A DNA stretch of 64,000 nt from Boletus sp. NGJ (GCA_019096195.1 JAGTXK010000075.1:248001-312000), one strand, 5' to 3'. Shown: positions 24,795 through 36,380, counted from the first letter of the stretch. The notes: a model not told the origin generated them from the sequence alone. Numbers and translations: made by a program.

Positions 24795-27078
24795 TTATGA
24801 TGAAGTCGGAGAGTCCGTCATATCAACCACGAGGTGATCGTATTCAGTATCAGAGTCCTCGTTACCTCCCCAATGCCGCAGTGTGAACACGTCCCCTCCA
24901 CCCTCTTCCCTCAAAATGCTGTGTACATGTCCTTGTGAGGAATCCCCGTGATGATCGGCCAGGACTACTTACTGATCAAACAAGGAAATTGCTTCTTCTT
25001 CGTCGCCTGCCTCGTCGATTTCTTCATGCAATGTTGGATGTGGGCCCAACAACAATGTTCTCAGGAATCGAGCGGAGTCGTGGAGACCTCGGTCTCCCAA
25101 CATTCTTGTCTCGGATGGTGTTTCAGGAAGCTGAGAAGCGACTGGCGAAGTGCGTGTCGGGCTGTGCAAAAACACGTGGCGTTCAATGCCAGATGTGACG
25201 ATGTGGAGAAGCGATGGATGCATTGCAACCGCATTCACGATGGACTTGTGCCCTATGAACACAAAAAATGAGGTCGGGCGTGCATGCTGAGCTCGTTCTG
25301 ATCATTAAAACCAACCATTTAACCGGCAGAGTGGTGTGTCGATTTGAAGCGGGATGTACCGTGTTGCGCATTGGTTTTCGGCGTAAGCTGTGACCCGCGT
25401 GGAACGAAGCGATATTACATTTAAGCTGTTGATGAACTCACCGCAGACACCATTCCATTCATGCGACATCCATTCATCCGTATTAATCTCCTGCCTGAAC
25501 CCCAAAAGTGTGCTGAGTTCCGGTATTCTCCATACGTAGCCCCTGAAGTCATCGGACCCTGCACCATAAAAATTATCTTCTTCGTTCATTCCGGGTCCAC
25601 CGAATGCCCCTGACTGGTGACGTGAGAACGTTAGGGAGACTCCTGTCCACGAACTCTCACCTTCATTGTGCACGAATTAGAGTACGTTCTTTCTCCGAAA
25701 TGGACAGGCGACCCGTCGGGGTTGTTTTTGCCAGTCAGGACAGCAAGAGGGTGAGGGTCCGAAACAGCGTAGATGGTTGGAAACCAATGCTATTCCAGAG
25801 CTCGGGACAGAGTCATTCAACTGTCGAGACGGAGACTCACAAGCATCGTCACGGCCAACTTGTTCCCTAAAGGAATCTCATTGTCAATTCTACGGATGCA
25901 TTAGTGAATGGCGCAATGGGTACGGACCATTCCGGTCAAAAGCAATACTACTACTTTCGGGGTTGCTCAGGTAGCTCAGAGATCGTTTTGACAGTTTTGT
26001 GTTGTACTTTGAGTACGGTTCAGCCGGGGTTAATAGGCGGTCTCGGAACGCTCACATTTTGCACGATCCCTTCGTTGGACCGATTAGATAACGGGCCAAA
26101 CGCCATCCGGGTGTCGCGAAGACAAACCTGTCCGTGAGAGTCACTGGTGGCAAAGATATGTTCCATGATGGGATGTGTTTGCACGCCTGTAAACTCTGTG
26201 GCGTGTTGAACGGTTCCTTGTGCAGTTGACAACCTCCTATCGACACGTGCATCATGGAGGACGATCTTGCCGTCTTCACTATGCCCACGGGAGCGATCAA
26301 AATGCAAATTCGTGAACTTGGAACATCATGGGACCTACCTCGCGCTGAGGAACACCTCATCTTTGAAAGGATGTGCGCTCACGCTCCGCACGCTGTCCTG
26401 TGCCCGTTTTGGTTGGGTTGATATGGCTGATAGAAGCATGACCGGACTTACATCATGGCGTCGAAAAACGTCCTGAGCAGGACATGTTCCGCTGTCGGAA
26501 CCAACGGCTAGTCTTGATATATCAAACCTTAGTATGAGATTGTCTGCGCCGCCGCTAAGAATATCGGGAACTGGTTCCTAGGAGCAAGGACGAATCATCT
26601 GCGGACCTTATAAGATATTGGTTGGTCGCAGAGAAGTCGAGAGATAGCACATTGCCCTACAAAGTCGTTATCGCCCTCATTGAGCGGCTCAGTTATCTCC
26701 GAGGAGACAGATACTGACGGTGGGTCCTGCGTAAGTTTGGGACGGACATCGCACATCATCTTGATTAAAGTCCCAAAGTTGAACACGAAAATCTTGGCAG
26801 AAAGTGCATGTGTGCAGTCAGCTTGCGGTGGTAAGCATCGACGGATTTACCGTCTCCGGCGCTGGCCAACCATCTCCCGCCATTCCGAGAAAAGGCCAGG
26901 CTGTTCACGCAAGACTTGTGCGCCGTCAATTTCCTGCCAGGTCGCGACACTTGGACCGCCGTCACAAAGGCGACGTGGATTGATGGGCATACCTGGAGAA
27001 CGGAAAGCCGTCGGCGCACATTCCAAGCAAGATGTCCTTTCTCGTTCGTTCGATGCCATACGAGGTTAGATTGTCCAT
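24795..27078 (-). CDS. WD40-repeat protein, DCAF-like (CUL4-DDB1 substrate receptor type)
   Basis: A 519-residue beta-propeller protein resembling DCAF5/DCAF8-type receptors, which link substrates to the CUL4-DDB1 ubiquitin ligase. Blades are recognisable: LTAHKSCVNSLAFS, DDFRVQLWDF, GKIVLHDARV, the SDDFRGYVWRIP block and GHKSIVNAVAMHP with VTSGIERHV. An acidic tail follows. Fourteen exons join in frame from ATG at 27078: 26993-27078, 26851-26933, 26719-26792, 26607-26656, 26452-26554, 26339-26397, 26056-26278, 25928-26006, 25841-25866, 25661-25789, 25442-25613, 25316-25387, 24973-25252, 24795-24918. One exon is only 26 nt. The start was chosen because only that frame splices cleanly into the first blade. 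Partner and substrate are inferred from the family only. Confidence 0.88.
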
Positions 27079-27489
27079 GTGGATTGAACGCGACCTACGG
27101 AAGTGCATATGGGTCGTGCACAAAGTGGCTGCCAGTCAGAGTTCAAGCGCGTTTGCGTTTGACCCTGACCTCCTTCCGGTCGCGATGAACCATTTTGGGC
27201 AAAAGCTCCACGTGAGGAAGAAGACCGATAAGTAGATACACGGAATATTAGGACTACATAAAATACGTCCTCAAGATGCCTGATCCTTATATATGTGACG
27301 CATCTATGCGAAAGAAACACACCTGCATATGGACGATCTAAAAGTGAACTCTATGTCAAAGGAGAGGTTGAAAAGTCTTTTGGGAGAGAGGGGATGAGTC
27401 GTGGGTAAGGGGGATATGATGTTTCGACAGAACGATGGGGAGAAACATAATTAAGACATCAGACTAAGCGATACATATGCATGAGTTGG
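27079..27489. other. Intergenic: promoter of the WD40 gene and 3' flank of CRE1
   Basis: No gene seen. Both flanking genes are on the minus strand, so this holds the WD40 gene's promoter and the CRE1 3' untranslated region. Confidence 0.6.
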
Positions 27490-29630
27490 TCACCGAGCGA
27501 TACGTGTAGCAGCCTCGAATTCCCGGAAGCCTGGGAGTTCGATCTTGCACGAGTTCTTCTCTCGCGTTCCCTCGTCGTCCGAACCGTTTGTCTCTTTGCA
27601 ACTCGACAGGTCCTTGTTGAGAGATGTCGACTTGAGCTTCAGGGGTGGCAACGTGATGGGTGGAGAACCCGAACGAGAAACAGGAACCGAAGCGGACGAA
27701 AAGGTATTCGATTTTATATTTGCGCTTGGTGAGCCGTTTAGTTTCGCAGGTTTGGTGGATGGCCACGACGTATTGCGGGGAGGTCCTGACGGATTTATAG
27801 GGGTCATACCAAAGGCGAGTCGAACGGAATGAACGAGATGGTGACCATGTGCTCCATTGTTGCTGACACTATGAGAGGGTGAAGCGGGGCGGGAACTTGA
27901 TGGACTCTGTGTCATTGGCGCAGTCTCGAAAGTCGGGCGCACCGGGTATCCGCCACCCTGTAGGGGATGTGTGAAGCTCCCGGGGCTGCTCCCGCTGCTG
28001 CTGCTGCTGGGTCCGCTCGAGAGCTGCGGCGTGGGTAGAGAGTAGAAGCTTCGATCAGCTTGTGCAGCAAGCGAGAGCTGGCCCGGGTAGGTATGTACAT
28101 GGGGCAATGTGGCCATCTGGGAGACCTCGCCCGAGCTCCTCTTACGCGATGCACCAGGCGAACTTGCAGCAATGCTGGCATGTTGGCGGAGACCGTGTCC
28201 CTCTACGGGGCTGACGGGTGCATCGGTTTGGGTGTATCCGAGTGTAGGCGGCAGGAATATAGGCGACGGCGCGCGGGAGGGGTTTGTCGAGTGAAGATTG
28301 AGCGTCCGAAGTGGCCCAAGGAACGGGCTTGCGGAGGGCGTAAACGTGAACTCGGGCTTGACAGCCGACATCCCTTGCGGAGAAACAGAAACCTCGGCGG
28401 AGGGGCCAAGAGCGCGGGAACGCGCGAATGGGGCATGTGATGAGTGCTGTGTGGCATGATGAGGTAGGATAGAATCCGAGTCAGAGCTCAGAGGTGAGGG
28501 AGAATCTTCGTGGGTAGCGAGGTGGCGATATGCGGGCGGATGTGGAAGGGCTGTTGTGCGAGCTTGAGGGAGAGCGGCCGAACGGGATGAGTCCTGGGCC
28601 ATCGGGGTCATTTGCCAGCAAGGGCCGCTCATTCTCCTCCTGGCTGTCCTGCTTGGATCCTCTTCGACGGGCCAATGGCCAACATCGTTGGCTGCGCCGT
28701 TGAGGGAGAGGCCGGTGTGGAATGGAGTTGAGACTGGACTTGTGGTAGCGCTTTTGGTGGGACGGCCGCGGAAGTAGATGACCTCTGCGCTGCGGGCTTC
28801 GTATTCTGCGCGACGGAGGGCCTCTGCATGGCGGGCTTCATATTGTGCACGTCTTAGGGCTTCTTCGCGCTCGAGGGTGTAGAGTTCGTCCATTGCTACG
28901 CTAGACAGTGCGGAGAATGCGGACGGATTTGGAATGGGTAGTTGTGTTTGTGATCGCCGCGGGTGGTGGGACACCTCATATGAGCTGAGGGAGGTGGGTC
29001 TGGCGTAGGATTCGCCCTATTTGGATAGAGTGATTAGTAAGCTTATATAATATGTGGGGAGCCGACAATGGGGAGGTTGGGAGCCGAGTGTCGCGCAAGA
29101 AGCGGGGGCGTACCTCATCATCGCTGTTCGCTCTGCTTCTGGCTTTCTTCTTGACTCTGATGGTGGCGGGTTCTTGAGGACGAGGCTCTGTTCGAGCGAA
29201 GGAATGGAGAGTGATAGCAGGTTCGAGGTCGTCGGGGACGGCTGTTTCTGATTTGGACTTGGGTTTTCCTTTCGCGGGCGTGGGTGGATACGAGTGCGGT
29301 GCTGTGGTCGTTGTTATGTATTCGGGAATGTCGTGTGAGTTCGTCTGAGCGGGAGAAACGCTTCTCGCAGGACGGGTAAGTGCAGACAAACGGTTTTTCG
29401 CCTGTATGTGTACGAATGTGACGGGTCTGAGGAAGTGTGATCGGAGATGGGAGCGCAGTGAGGGGCAGATGAAAGGCACGGACCTGGTGTTCGAGTCTAC
29501 TGAAAGCGCGACCGCAGAGGGGATAAGGACATTTGTACGGACGTGGGGCAGCCTTATCCTGGGTTGGAACGGGCTGCATTGGCAGGGGAGGTGGATACGA
29601 GGACTGAGGGGGCGAGATATAAGTACACAT
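27490..29630 (-). CDS. CRE1: CRE1, C2H2 carbon-catabolite repressor (CreA/Mig1 family)
   Basis: Glucose-responsive transcription repressor. Two C2H2 fingers match CreA/Mig1 closely ([28 protein letters not shown], then [14 protein letters not shown]). A basic stretch [13 protein letters not shown], Ser/Pro-rich low-complexity sequence with a poly-Ser run, and a final [14 protein letters not shown] block follow. ATG at 29630 is the first true ATG. Intron 29427-29483 lies inside finger 1 and is 57 nt without a stop. A longer intron of about 100 nt follows the SDDE block. Just after finger 2 (about 29,290-29,345) the frame must move by one base to reach the conserved basic region, and I find no canonical intron that does it. 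Next gene upstream is SNF5 on the same strand. Confidence 0.9.
29427..29483 (-). other. Stop-free 57-nt intron inside CRE1 zinc finger 1
   Basis: GT-AG intron (GTCCGT donor, CTCAG acceptor) that splits the recognition helix of finger 1, between EHQ and TRH. Its length is 19 codons and it has no stop in frame. If retained it would insert 19 residues before the two zinc-ligand histidines. Confidence 0.85.
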
Positions 29631-30314
29631 GAGAGCGTGATGAGGGGAGGGAGGGGGGACACACGGTGACGAGGTGAAGGTGGTGTTTGGGACTGATTTA
29701 TCAAGGGATGTGGAAAGAATCAAAGGGAGAGATAGGAAAGCCCGGGGTAAGACCGGAGTCTGTTAATTGAGGAGAAGGGCAGATGTCGTAAAAGGGATGG
29801 CAGAGTCAACGACACCCTCGGAGACGAGTCTAAAACGTGGAGGAGGAGGAGGAGGAGGAGGAGGGACTGGGCCCGGCTGTGCACGGTCGAGCTCGTCACG
29901 GTCGTGCTGCACGGCTCCGCGCCCGTATCGGTCCGAGAAAAATAAAATAAAATAAAATATTGTTTATTATGTAATCAGCTTCTTCCCCGCATGCGATTAC
30001 CCCAAGACAACTCCGTGACGAAAATCAGTGCCATGGCGCCGACAGCTCGCCGCGCCGATCAACAGATACGGCTGATAGGACATCGGCGTTTCACTGCTTG
30101 TCCGCCGCGATCTGGCCATCCAATCTGCCTCGTTGCCAGCGCTCATCGCGGCGTCCGCGTAAGCTTGCCACGCTCGCCCAATCCCGCCCGCCCTGATCTG
30201 TGCAGCGCCACAAAGATCACGGTCCACGGCGAATTCCGGATGTGGCTGCGAGATCCGCGGAGGCAGACAAAGAATATTGCTCGTATTACCGAAATAATGT
30301 ACAGTAGCAGCGCT
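29631..30314. promoter_or_regulatory. CRE1 upstream region and SNF5 3' flank
   Basis: Nearly 700 bp without a gene. It holds the CRE1 promoter on the minus strand, a CT-rich tract near the start, a (GGA)n run and an (AAAAT)n run (about 29,937-29,959). Near 29,850-30,000 it changes from GC-rich repeat to an AT-rich patch. Confidence 0.5.
29839..29865. repeat. (GGA)n microsatellite upstream of CRE1
   Basis: About nine GGA units in a row, which read as a CCT/TCC pyrimidine tract on the CRE1 coding strand some 210-235 bp upstream of its ATG. Confidence 0.9.
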
Positions 30315-32226
30315 TCACCGTCGCCTCGTCCGCGTCGTCTGGAATTTCGACGTCTCCCTGCGCAAGCGTCTGTGGAAAACACGGCTCAGCGCTCGCACAC
30401 TTGCTTCAAAAATCGTCGACCCACCTGCTCGCCCTTTCCTTCTCAATCGCCCTCCTCTCCACCTCCTCTGCGCTCAGCACCTCAAATCGTGTCCTGAACT
30501 CCTCGGCCTCCGACCACTCCTTCCACACGCTCTTCAGCGTTTTCGGTCCCCTCCCATCCTTCGGAGTGCGTCCCCACCCACCAAGGCCAAGCCCCGTCTT
30601 GTCTTTCATCACCACAACACCCGGGCCGGCAGCAGCCTTTTCTTCTGTCGTCGTCGAACCCGCTTCCCGTTCTCCAGCTATCACACCCCATTCAATCGCA
30701 TCTTTCTTGTGTTTCATGAGCTCCTCGTGTATTGCATGCGCAATCAGTGGGACCGCTTCCCCAGATAGCCCAAGCTCAGCGCACAGCTGTTGCGAAAATG
30801 CCTCGGGTGTCAGGGGCGAGAGAAGATCCCACTCAATGTGGTCCAACAGGTGGTAGGTAGCTATCTGTACGTCAATCTACGTGTGTCATGCCTTAGTCAG
30901 CGAGGACAATGCAACCCACAACCACTCACGCTCAGTATCACTCTGCACTCGGGAATCTCTTCCGCGCTTTCACAATCCCTATCTCCTTGTCTGTAAACAT
31001 GTTCGTCCACTCCCAGATCCAACGAAGCAACACCCTCGTGCTCTTCGAGCTGTGCCCTAATTTGATTAGCCACGGTCTCGGCCCAAGGAACGATCGGCAA
31101 GTCGAGGTCCATGCAAAAAATCCTTGCGAATGTTTCCGGCTTGATAACCCTCTCGTAGAGGTTCCACACGAAACAGTCTCGAATTCTGTGCGTATCGGTC
31201 TCGAACTCCACTCGGATGGGAACGAGGGAGGTCCGTTTCACCCAATGGGTTTCCAGCGCATCTCCAGCGCTGTACATTCCGTCATATTAAAATCGATAAT
31301 CAATGTGCCACAGAAATGGACGATGGCACATCATAGAGGGGGAGAAGACTCACGGATATTCATGTGCAGTGGGCCCAACAGGCTTGAGTTTAATAAATCG
31401 AGACGGGGGGATCATACCCAAATAGCTCTGTTCCAGCTCCGCCCTTTCTGTTTGTACTGGTTTCAGCTGCTGCTGTGATTGAACTTGCAGGGGTTGAGGC
31501 TGAGGCGTCGATATCCCGCTCCCAGAATGGAAAACTGACATTCCACTTCCCATGCGTGATCTCGACTGTCGCAAGGCTGTCCGAGTGCCTCCACTCGCGA
31601 CAAAGTCCGAGTCGTCCGAGTCGATGGCCCCAGCATCCGGGAACTCATCCCCTGATCCTGGTTCGGCGTAGTTGACCATGCCTCCGCGACGAGTAGATGT
31701 GCGTGCAGTCGTAGAAGAAACGTTCAGCACAGGTTGCATCAGCAGAGATGTACCAGTGCGGAGGCGGGAGGGATAGGTAGAATGCAGCGCTTGGGTCGTT
31801 ACCGGGAGGGGGTGCAGGGGTGGGTTCGGTGGGGGTGGGGGTGGGGCGGGTGCTACGGGCACAGATGGTGGGGGTGGTGGCTGGTACGCCGCCGGCATGT
31901 AAGCTGCTGGTGCGGGCGTCACCGGCGTGGCCTTGGCCGCGCGAGGGCGGGAACGCGTCCCGGCCTTGGGCGTCGTCGTCGTCGTCGACCATGTGTGGAC
32001 ATTTTTAAGGTAGGCTGAGAGTTCATCAGGGCCGCCAGGACAGACGGTCAGAGATGAACTGACCCTTGGATGGAGCAGCCTGCGTGCCCATTGCGACGTA
32101 TGGCTGGAACTGGTTTGTGGCGGCATTGGACAACTGGGTGATCGTCTGCCTGAGTTGGGCGTCGGTGAGACTGGTCATGTTCGTCGTCGGGTACGACGTC
32201 AACCCTTGTGGTGGTGTGTCGGCCAT
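30315..32226 (-). CDS. SNF5: SNF5/SFH1 (SMARCB1) core subunit of SWI/SNF-RSC chromatin remodellers
   Basis: Nuclear remodelling subunit of 556 residues. The N-terminal half is Pro/Ala/Gln-rich and disordered. The C-terminal half has the two SNF5 repeats: PIRVEFETDTHRIRD with FVWNLYERVI, and DVQIATYHLLDHIEWDL with the following LTPEAFSQQLCAELGL. A Gly-rich linker with the GWGRTPKDGRGP motif and a basic C-terminus ERASRRLRRETS end the protein. Exons 32064-32226, 31354-32014, 30930-31269, 30425-30876 and 30315-30369 join in frame. Without the last 55-nt intron the frame would stop four residues later at 30406, so the C-terminus depends on splicing. I cannot tell SNF5 from its RSC paralogue SFH1. 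It shares a 131-bp divergent promoter with the polymerase gene. Confidence 0.92.
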
Positions 32227-32357
32227 CGTTCAGGGTAACCTCGGCAGCGGGTCAAGTGTCTGTAGAGAGGTGCAAGACGCGTGTTACATAATCAAACACG
32301 CCGTTCCTTTGCTTCGCGTGCTCGACGTCGTCGTCGACGAGCTCGCGTTGACTTGCC
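32227..32357. promoter_or_regulatory. Divergent promoter SNF5 / polymerase-X homologue
   Basis: 131 bp separate the two start codons. The right part contains several CGTCG-type repeats (cgtcgtcgtcgacgag); no TATA box is evident. Confidence 0.5.
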
Positions 32358-34116
32358 ATGCTGTCGACGCTCCTCAAGAGTAGGACGACCTCTTATACTC
32401 CTCTTGCACGAGCGTGCTTGAGACGCTATTCGACCTCCCCAGGCCCAAACGAGGAGTTAATCCAAGTATTGTCGCGATGCAAGTCCCGTCGTTCAAACGC
32501 GGCGAGAATGCTAACGAGCATTTTAGACATGGAAGAGGAAAAGGCCTCTGCGTCCTCGAATTCTTACAAGCTGCTGGCTTACTCGAAAGCGATCAGTGCC
32601 ATCGGTCAGCTACCCGAGCAAGTCCGGTCGGTCGAGCAAGTCAGACATGCAAGTTCATCCTTGTCCGCGTGATTTACGCTAGTCTCATGCGCCCCACTAG
32701 CTCGAAGGGATAGGTCCACGCATCGCGAAGCGCATAGACGCTTACCTCTCTGGAACTCCCTATGTCCGTGGGTGGTTCACCTCTAGTTTCATTTCACAAT
32801 TTCATACCCCTACGGGCGAAAGGAGCCACCCAGGACAAGGAAAGCTAAAATTCCAGATGCCTCTCCGACGAAGCACACGAAACCCAAACCTGCAAAGACT
32901 CTTGAGGAACTACGCAGAGAACAGGTGGTGTCCTTGTTGTCAGGTGTCAGCGGTCTAGGGTAGGGCAAATCTATTGTCGTCCACCCACGTATTTCATTTC
33001 TTTGTACACAGATCGTCCAAGGCCAACACGCTGTACGACGCAGGTTGTCGATCCTTTCAGGATCTCAGAGCACCCAAATTTCTTCAGATGCTAGGCCGTT
33101 CTCAGCAGGTGAACGCACAATATATGATTGGTCTCGATCGCCTGACTCGTGAACAAGCATCGACCGTGCGTGTACGTATCACATGATACTCGCATTCTCC
33201 CGTTGGTCACTCAATCTGCGCCTCACAACAGGACTTTGTGGCACAGAATATTTCATCCAAATATACTGTTTTGCTGAGCGGTGACTTGTGCGTCTCACAT
33301 CCTTGTGCTCGGGAGCGACTTTGAACATTCTTCCAGCCGGCGTGGAACAGCCAGCGCTCAACGGATCGCCCTTATTGTGCTTCATCCTCAAACCACTGAC
33401 ATATTTCCACCCGAAGGTTCTCCAAGCATTGACTCTACTGTGATACAAAAGAACAGATACGACAGGCTACCCTCTCCTTTTGCAAGTCACCCTGAGACCA
33501 CGGTCAAATTCAAAGTCCTACCAGACACGGCCACGTTTTCCACAGAGATTATTTCGCCACTCGAGTGCCGAGGGCTTCTTGCCACCGCTATCGCTGTTGG
33601 TCCTCAGAAGTGGGATGGAATCATCAGAGTTCCCAAACGTACCGAGACCGAGAAGGACGGAAATGGATGGGAGACAAGGACAGAGAGAATTCAGGGTGTG
33701 CAACAGCATGAAGGGCAATTTTTCAGCGCCGAGATATAGTGAGTCTGATCCGCCAACGTGTGCGTGGCCAGCGACTTGACTGTGACGTTAGCTACGTCCC
33801 ACGTCAGTGTGCAGGTGCATCGTTGATAGCGCTGACAGGCGACCTGCAATTCAACATTGCCATACGAAGAGCTGCGTCCCGACTTGGTCTCCGCCTCAAT
33901 GAATATGGGCTGTGGAGATGGCGAGTGGTGGCCACGACTGATGAAATCGACAAACAAAGGAGTATCGAGCAGCACGGTGGATATTGGGAACTGGTCGCGA
34001 GCGAGAAGGAAGAGGATATTTTTGAGGCAGTCGGGATGGAGTGGGTGGCCCCGGAGAGGAGGAATTTTGCGAATCTGAACGTTGGGTCGAAGAAACGCAA
34101 GACAGAGGCGCTCTGA
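32358..34116 (+). CDS. Family-X DNA polymerase homologue, probably mitochondrial, catalytic aspartates absent
   Basis: Homologue of polymerase beta/lambda without a BRCT domain. The N-terminus is basic and Ser/Thr-rich with RRYSTS, a likely mitochondrial presequence. Then come the 8-kDa helical domain, two helix-hairpin-helix motifs (LEGIGPRIAKRI and the GVSGLGSSKANTLYDAG region), the palm and a thumb with LTGDLQFN and LNEYGLW. In polymerase beta the palm motif GSFRRG is followed by GDMDVLL and later RIDIRLIP, which carry the three metal-binding Asp. Here the aligned segments are GDFRRGTASAQRIAL (Arg and Ala at the Asp positions) and SAEIYYVP (Glu). Introns 33288-33336 and 33739-33791 fix this frame. 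The first intron may use a GC donor. It ends 34 bp from QNG1. Confidence 0.82.
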
Positions 34117-34150
34117 AAGACACCGTTCGTCATACACCACCAAGTTGTGT

Positions 34151-35636
34151 CTAGTACCATATACTCCTTATCCTATGGGCAGGCAGGAATTCTACGCTTT
34201 TAATCCCCTCTACTCTATCTCGCCCGGCCTCGATTCTCTTGCCCAAGTCCCAAAGATAAAAATCAATCAACGCGCTATTGACTTGCACCCATGGTCCCTT
34301 CCGGACGTTGCCTCTCAGCCTCAAAATCTCGTCCCTTATACGCTCGACACTGAGGATGCTTGCTGCTCTGATACTGACCTCCACGTCCGATCCTAGCGAA
34401 ATGTCGTCGCCATTCCTCAGCATTTCCTGCAGCGACGGGGGATACACGAGGATGCCAAGGTGATGGAGGATCTGGGGAACGCGGTAGTCCGCGAACATGG
34501 TGAGGGAGTCTATGCAAGGACCGGGTCCGTGCGGGAAGAGTGGATGCGGGGCAGAGGTGTCGGGGGGAAAGAAGGCGGCCCACGTTTCGGCGACGAGAAT
34601 TTGTGCGCGTTTCCAGAAGAAGACTGCGCTCACGTGATGAGAAGAGGAGGAGGAGGAGACAGGGGCGGGTACGTACTCCGATGACCGCCGAGGGATCGCT
34701 CGTCTCTGAAAGAAGGAAAAGTGTCGGTGACGGTCTGGACGAGCTCCAACGCGGTTCCTTGTCCGCGTCGGGATCTCTGGAAGACGTCCAAGAAGCCCGC
34801 GTAGGATCCGCCAAAGCTCTGCACGTGTCATCGGACGGCGATCGATCACGGACCCGATGGATGACGTACTTTGCAGAGGATCGTGCCGACCTCCCTCATG
34901 ATCGCAATCCGCTCTTTGAGTAACGGCAATTCCTCTTTCGACGCCGCGGCAGGACGGAAGACGTGTGCGATTAGCGTGTCGGGACAGTGCACCTCGGACG
35001 CGTAAAACTCCGGATCGGTAATCGGAATGTCTTGTTCCAGAGCTGCACGTGACCAAATCAGCGTCGCGTGTTCCACCTCGATTCACTGGCAGAGACCCAC
35101 CTCGGTTCAGAGCAGCGACAAGACTCCAGTATCCCGTGTGCACAGCACGCGTCTCCGTGTCCCAGCCCTTGCGCCATTCCACCCCGTACCGTTCTGCGCT
35201 CCCTTCCCGTTCTGACCAAAAGCTAAAGTTGAGCGACGAGATCAGGAAAATCCAGTTCAGACACGCTTTCGTGAGCGGGTCCGAGGCCGAGTACGGCTCT
35301 GGTGGGACAAATGTGCAGAGGATGGGTCCGCCATGTCCGTGGTGTGTACGACTCCATGAACATCCTGAGTGAAATCTTGCAGTGTGCGTTGCGTCGTCTA
35401 GATCACCGCAAAAGGATGGACACGTACATATTCAGCAGCCTTCTTTACCCCATCCTCGCTGATGTGTACGATGTTCGTTTCCTAGTTCGACGTCCATGAC
35501 AACTTCGCAGGCCAGCTGGACGGCGACTCACCGCGAGCGCATGTTCGCAGCTAGGCACGACCGGGTTGATGGTCCTCGCGGGTGGCATCGTCGGTTCATC
35601 GCAAAACACCAAAGGGCTTTCCGCAGACGCCATCAT
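34151..35636 (-). CDS. QNG1: Queuosine salvage enzyme QNG1 (DUF2419)
   Basis: Qng1 releases queuine from queuosine 5'-phosphate so the base can be reused for tRNA modification. Recognisable blocks are WIFLISSLNFSFWSE, the YWSLVAALNR segment, SFGGSYAGFLDVF, LVQTVTDTFPSF, the FWKRAQILVAETWAAF block and the family hallmark FADYRVPQ near the C-terminus. Two adjacent ATGs (35636, 35633) are possible starts. Introns follow the ALA, AEY, ALNR, KVR and DERS regions. Near 35,300 the expected chain (YTPRTWRTHPLH into PEPYSASDPLTK) needs a one-base shift; a different splice choice (donor GTGTCC) keeps frame but gives a poorer peptide. It is convergent with the polymerase-X homologue. Confidence 0.85.
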
Positions 35637-35950
35637 GGCTCTGACTGACACGTCTCACAAAATTTACGTCATATGAATTGTGCACACCCCGTTTGGGGTG
35701 GTCGTGTTTGAGGTCCTCCGCAATATTACCCGGGGAACGAACGACGCTCCATTTGGAAGTGTCCCCGGCAGGTCATCAATTGCAAAGGAGCTGTTGGACT
35801 GTGTCGCGCGGACGAGGCGTTGATAGCGTGCGCCGTTTGCCATACGGAGAACAATCTAAATTAAAAACTTAGCCTTTAAAGCCCGGTGGATCTCGGATCA
35901 CGTCATTCGCACACCTCAAGCGCTCAAACTCAAACTTTCTACCGTACAGA
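35637..35950. other. Intergenic: QNG1 promoter
   Basis: No gene seen. Both neighbours are on the minus strand, so this is the QNG1 promoter plus the 3' flank of the small CsbD-like gene. Confidence 0.5.
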
Positions 35951-36380
35951 CTACTTGCTAGATTGCGAACCTCGGCGCGGCGGAATGCCCTGTTCCCCGC
36001 GAAGGACTCGTTTTCCCTGTTCCTTGGTGTCGGGCTGACCAAGCACCTGATGGCGTCGACCATCAGACCCTTCCTCGACAACACAGCAGCGGCGCAACTT
36101 ACTTCGCCATGGATCAACTTGATAACACACCCATCAGCAAACCCAAAGACCAAACGTAATCAGAGCAAACCTCACCCTGGCATAACCTATTGCATCCAAA
36201 GCTGTCAAAGAACTCGAAATGAATGCGACACGAAGCACACTGACCGTACACTTGCTCCTTGAACGTCGGACTGCGTTGCGGCGTTTCCACAACGTTCGTA
36301 TTTGGGGCATCTTGGATATGCTGCTGTTCTGTCTCAGCGGGCGGTTGGGTCTCTTTTGAAGGCATTGTTTCGCCAGTCAT
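35951..36380 (-). CDS. Small CsbD-like stress protein with microexons
   Basis: An 85-residue hydrophilic protein: a Thr/Glu/Pro-rich N-terminal half, then the core FKEQVYGYAR, IHGEVLGQPD and TKEQGKRVLRGE, which resembles small fungal CsbD-type stress proteins. Four exons join in frame only with two microexons: 36245-36380, 36176-36186 (11 nt), 36103-36117 (15 nt) and 35951-36046, with introns of 58, 58 and 56 nt. A TATA-like stretch (36,411-36,420) sits 31-40 nt upstream of the ATG. The microexons are below the size most gene finders call, so annotations may have this gene wrong. The biochemical role of this family is not known. Confidence 0.75.
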
